NCBI RefSeq assembly: GCF_018130955.1
Contig: NZ_JAFCJM010000002.1
Span: 62,001-126,000, forward strand
From: Bradyrhizobium liaoningense
GTDB taxonomy: Bacteria; Pseudomonadota; Alphaproteobacteria; Rhizobiales; Xanthobacteraceae
Reading direction: 5' to 3'
DNA length: 64,000 bases
This document shows, one piece after another, positions 62,101 to 64,000 of this stretch. The notes beneath the pieces were generated by a model. It made no database searches, was not told the DNA's origin, and was given only the letters and a program-made list of their open reading frames with translations. The stretch's first letter is position 1, and the number at the start of each line of letters is the position of its first letter. The translations under genes and the position numbers were made by a program.

Positions 62101-62832
62101 ATGACTTCGGAGCCCGCCACCATCTGCCTGGGTTGTTGGCAGAACCTGAGTGTGCCGATCCCCTTGCGCGGGCCGTTGTCGGCGCCGTTCCGCCTGTTCG
62201 GTATCAGACCGAGCCGGATGAACCCGAACACCTGCACCATCTGCGAGATGGCGTTTTCACGGGTGATGAAGGCCCGCGCCGTCACCATCGACGCGACCAT
62301 CGTGTTTGCGGATTTGCGCGGCTACACGGCGTTGACCCAGACGCTTGCACAGGCGGAACTGACGTCGCTGCTCGATGCCTTCTATGATGACTGCGCAGCG
62401 GCGATCTGGCGCTATGACGGTCTCCTGAACAAGACGATCGGCGATGCCGTGTTTGCGATCTTCAATTTTCCGGTGAAGCATTCCGATCATGCGGTGCAGG
62501 CGCTGCTCGCCGCCCGTGACATCCAGGCGCGCTTCAGCCGCCGGCGCGAGGAGCTTGCCCGCGCCATCGGTGCCGGCGGCCACGAGCTCGGCATCGGGAT
62601 CGGCGTTGACAGCGGAGAAACCAATTTTGGCGAGTTCGGCAACACCCATCGCGATCTGACCGCGGTCGGAACGGTGGTGAACCGCGCGGCGCGCGCGCAG
62701 GCCGCGGCCGGATCCGGCGAGATCATGGTGACGCAGGCGGTGAAGGACCGTACCGGCGACATGGTCGGGGGGAGCGGCCGCGAGCATTTGCTGAAAGGCT
62801 TTCAGCAACCAGTAACCCTGTTTGCGGGCTGA
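62101..62832 (+). CDS. Class III adenylate/guanylate cyclase with N-terminal cysteine pairs
   Basis: This 243-residue protein has a cyclase domain from about residue 60: IVFADLRGYTALTQ (metal aspartate 71), NKTIGDAVFAIFN (Lys111, metal Asp115), and RDLTAVGTVVNRAARAQ (Asp185, Asn194, Arg198). Lysine plus aspartate predicts ATP as substrate. The N-terminal 50 residues carry CLGC (9-12) and CTIC (45-48), a possible zinc-binding module. There is no membrane span. It is followed by a hairpin terminator. Confidence 0.88.
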   Translation: MTSEPATICLGCWQNLSVPIPLRGPLSAPFRLFGIRPSRMNPNTCTICEMAFSRVMKARAVTIDATIVFADLRGYTALTQTLAQAELTSLLDAFYDDCAAAIWRYDGLLNKTIGDAVFAIFNFPVKHSDHAVQALLAARDIQARFSRRREELARAIGAGGHELGIGIGVDSGETNFGEFGNTHRDLTAVGTVVNRAARAQAAAGSGEIMVTQAVKDRTGDMVGGSGREHLLKGFQQPVTLFAG

Positions 62833-62843
62833 ACCACAAACAC

Positions 62844-62870
62844 GAATGGCCGCCCGAGGGGCGGCCATTC
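62844..62870. terminator. Hairpin between convergent genes
   Basis: GAATGGCCGCC (62844-62854) pairs with GGCGGCCATTC (62860-62870). There is no long T run, but the position between the convergent cyclase and 51-residue genes suits bidirectional termination. Confidence 0.65.
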
Positions 62871-62890
62871 GATGGATAAGTTACGGCGTC

Positions 62891-63046
62891 TTAGCCGATG
62901 AAGGCGCTCAGATCGACGCCCGCGGCCATCACGCCGAAGGACGCAACCAGGCCGACGCAGCAGAACAGCAGCAGCGTCTTGAACGACTGGTCAATGCTAC
63001 GAGATTCAGCGGCGGCCGGCATCGCGGCCAGAGAAATCATGCTCAT
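62891..63046 (-). CDS. Small single-span membrane protein (51 aa)
   Basis: The frame from ATG 63046 to TAA 62891-62893 encodes 51 residues: a polar N-terminal half with SIDQSFK and a hydrophobic span TLLLFCCVGLVASFGVMAAG. AGGGGGG lies seven bases upstream, a strong ribosome binding site, which makes this short gene convincing. It belongs to no family I can name. Confidence 0.75.
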   Translation of the reverse strand: MSMISLAAMPAAAESRSIDQSFKTLLLFCCVGLVASFGVMAAGVDLSAFIG

Positions 63047-63202
63047 GTCAGTACCCCCCTTTGTTGCCCCTGAATTGCATCAGGTGAGGGAACTCCTAGA
63101 GCAAAAAGTTTGACGCGAGCTTGCCAGAGAGCCTTAACGGAATCGCAATCGCTGCGGAGACTCGCGGGCGGACCGCGGCACCATCAGCGAGATCGAGGCT
63201 CG

Positions 63203-63406
63203 TCAATTGCGCGTCGTGCCGAGCACCTTGGCGATGGTCTGGGCCGTCATTGCGGCACGGTCGGAGGCCCGCTGCGCGGCCAGCCGATCCTTGGCCTTTT
63301 CGGCGATCAGGAGCTCGATCAAGGCCATGCGCTTGTCGTCATCGTCAGCTTCGGTCAGGAGCTGGTGATAACGATGATAGTCAAATCCGATATCTGGTTT
63401 ACGCAT
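63203..63406 (-). CDS. Small conserved-looking helical protein
   Basis: This 67-residue protein begins MRKPDIGFDYHRYHQLLTEA. A charged helical middle (DDDDKRMALIELLIAEKAKD) and RLAAQRASDRAAMTAQTIAK follow. The composition suggests a small all-helical soluble protein. ATG 63406 is preferred to an in-frame start five codons upstream because it opens the regular part of the protein. Function unknown. Confidence 0.65.
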   Translation of the reverse strand: MRKPDIGFDYHRYHQLLTEADDDDKRMALIELLIAEKAKDRLAAQRASDRAAMTAQTIAKVLGTTRN

Positions 63407-63550
63407 GCAACGCCCCCGCACGCAACGCCACGACGGAAGAATTCTTCCTCAACCCGTGGCGGTAGGCAAGATGGAACTCACGTTTGGGGATGCGGTCGCG
63501 GCAATGAGTTGTGAATTGCGCGGCCGCGCGGTGTCGCAGCAACCGGTCGC

Positions 63551-64000
63551 TTACGCCGTGTGATGATCGGAAAAAGCTTTCAGGCCCTCAAAGCTCGCAT
63601 CGGGCTTCACGACCAGGCTGGTCGGGATGTTGCGAAGGTAGCCCTCAAAACTTCCCTTGGCTTCGAATCGCTTGCGAAAGTCCGAGGCAGCGAGGAATTT
63701 TGGAAAGCGCGGCACGATACCGCCGGCGATATAGACGCCGCCGCGGGCGCAAAAGGTCAGGGCCAGATTGCCGGCGACGGACCCGAGCAGGCCGCAGAAC
63801 ATCTCGAGCGCGGCGTGGCTGAGCTTGCAGCTCCCGTCGAGCGCCGCGGTCGTGATGCCGGCGGCGTCGCGTTTCGGCGCGGGAATGCCTTCGACCTCCG
63901 CAAGCGCCTCGTACAGGTTCTGCAAGCCGGCGCCCGACAGTGCTCCCCGTTCGATGCAGACGAAGCCAAGGCGCTTCCGCATGCGATCGACCACCTGCTC
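63551..64000 (-). CDS. glk: Glucokinase, C-terminal part (runs off the window)
   Basis: The frame is open to the window edge and encodes the last 149 residues. RLGFVCIERGALSGAGLQNL matches the glucokinase segment that follows the active site (ER-LSG-GL-N-Y). CARGGVYIAGGIVPRF and FRKRFEAKGSFEGYLRNIPT are typical of the C-terminal domain. It phosphorylates glucose with ATP. The N-terminal half lies beyond 64000. Confidence 0.85.
   Translation of the reverse strand, partial: EQVVDRMRKRLGFVCIERGALSGAGLQNLYEALAEVEGIPAPKRDAAGITTAALDGSCKLSHAALEMFCGLLGSVAGNLALTFCARGGVYIAGGIVPRFPKFLAASDFRKRFEAKGSFEGYLRNIPTSLVVKPDASFEGLKAFSDHHTA

Overview
The window reads as a piece of an alphaproteobacterial chromosome of the Bradyrhizobium type. 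The evidence is a GC-rich core, a phosphatidylcholine synthase, an IalB-family protein, HspQ, NasT/NasS, and several families of palindromic intergenic repeats that are common in Bradyrhizobium and relatives. I see no rRNA, tRNA or CRISPR array. The genus is inferred from gene content and repeats; no database was searched.

Positions 1 to about 9100 are an accessory element. It ends in a tyrosine recombinase (7529-8953) that abuts the 3' end of a core gene (9105-10601). The cargo is mostly small genes: a ribbon-helix-helix regulator facing four copies of one palindrome (583-718), a run of overlapping small ORFs, an ImmA/IrrE metallopeptidase plus PIN-like pair (4017-5595), two small secreted proteins, and a structured non-coding stretch ending in a strong terminator (6140-6524).

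Positions 9100 to 26200 are core genes: an AMP-ligase-like protein with a YejA-type binding protein, an IalB protein, hspQ, an AEC transporter, a UbiH-like hydroxylase, pcs with a TerC relic attached, a quinone oxidoreductase, argD, a TPR protein, rimO and nasT-nasS. The most interesting signal is upstream of argD. A 29-codon reading frame with 11 arginine codons (19850-19939) lies almost on a good promoter and is followed by a strong terminator hairpin, so it looks like an arginine-sensing transcription attenuator.

Positions 24400 to 30400 hold nitrite assimilation: NasT/NasS, a sigma-54-like promoter, a long leader with a small coupled ORF, nirA and an NAD(P)H oxidoreductase. Positions 30500 to 39300 hold a complete protocatechuate 4,5-cleavage (meta) pathway: two LigAB dioxygenase pairs, LigC, LigI, LigJ, LigK, a LysR and a TetR regulator. 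It also has a ModA-like protein without a signal peptide, in the place where an oxalomesaconate tautomerase would otherwise be missing. Positions 39400 to 42650 hold the 5-oxoprolinase genes pxpB-pxpC-pxpA with a HAD hydrolase.

From 42900 to the end there are an RraA-like and a cupin gene, secreted proteins, a TAXI-type binding protein, a methyltransferase, an HxlR regulator divergent from a royal-jelly/Yellow-type protein, an IS5-like relic next to a serine hydroxymethyltransferase gene, a PheC-like periplasmic protein, a full sugar-type ABC transporter with a hydroxyacid dehydrogenase, a Spy-like protein, a PilZ protein, an adenylate cyclase and the C-terminal part of glucokinase. Palindromic repeats repeatedly sit exactly on stop codons in this half.
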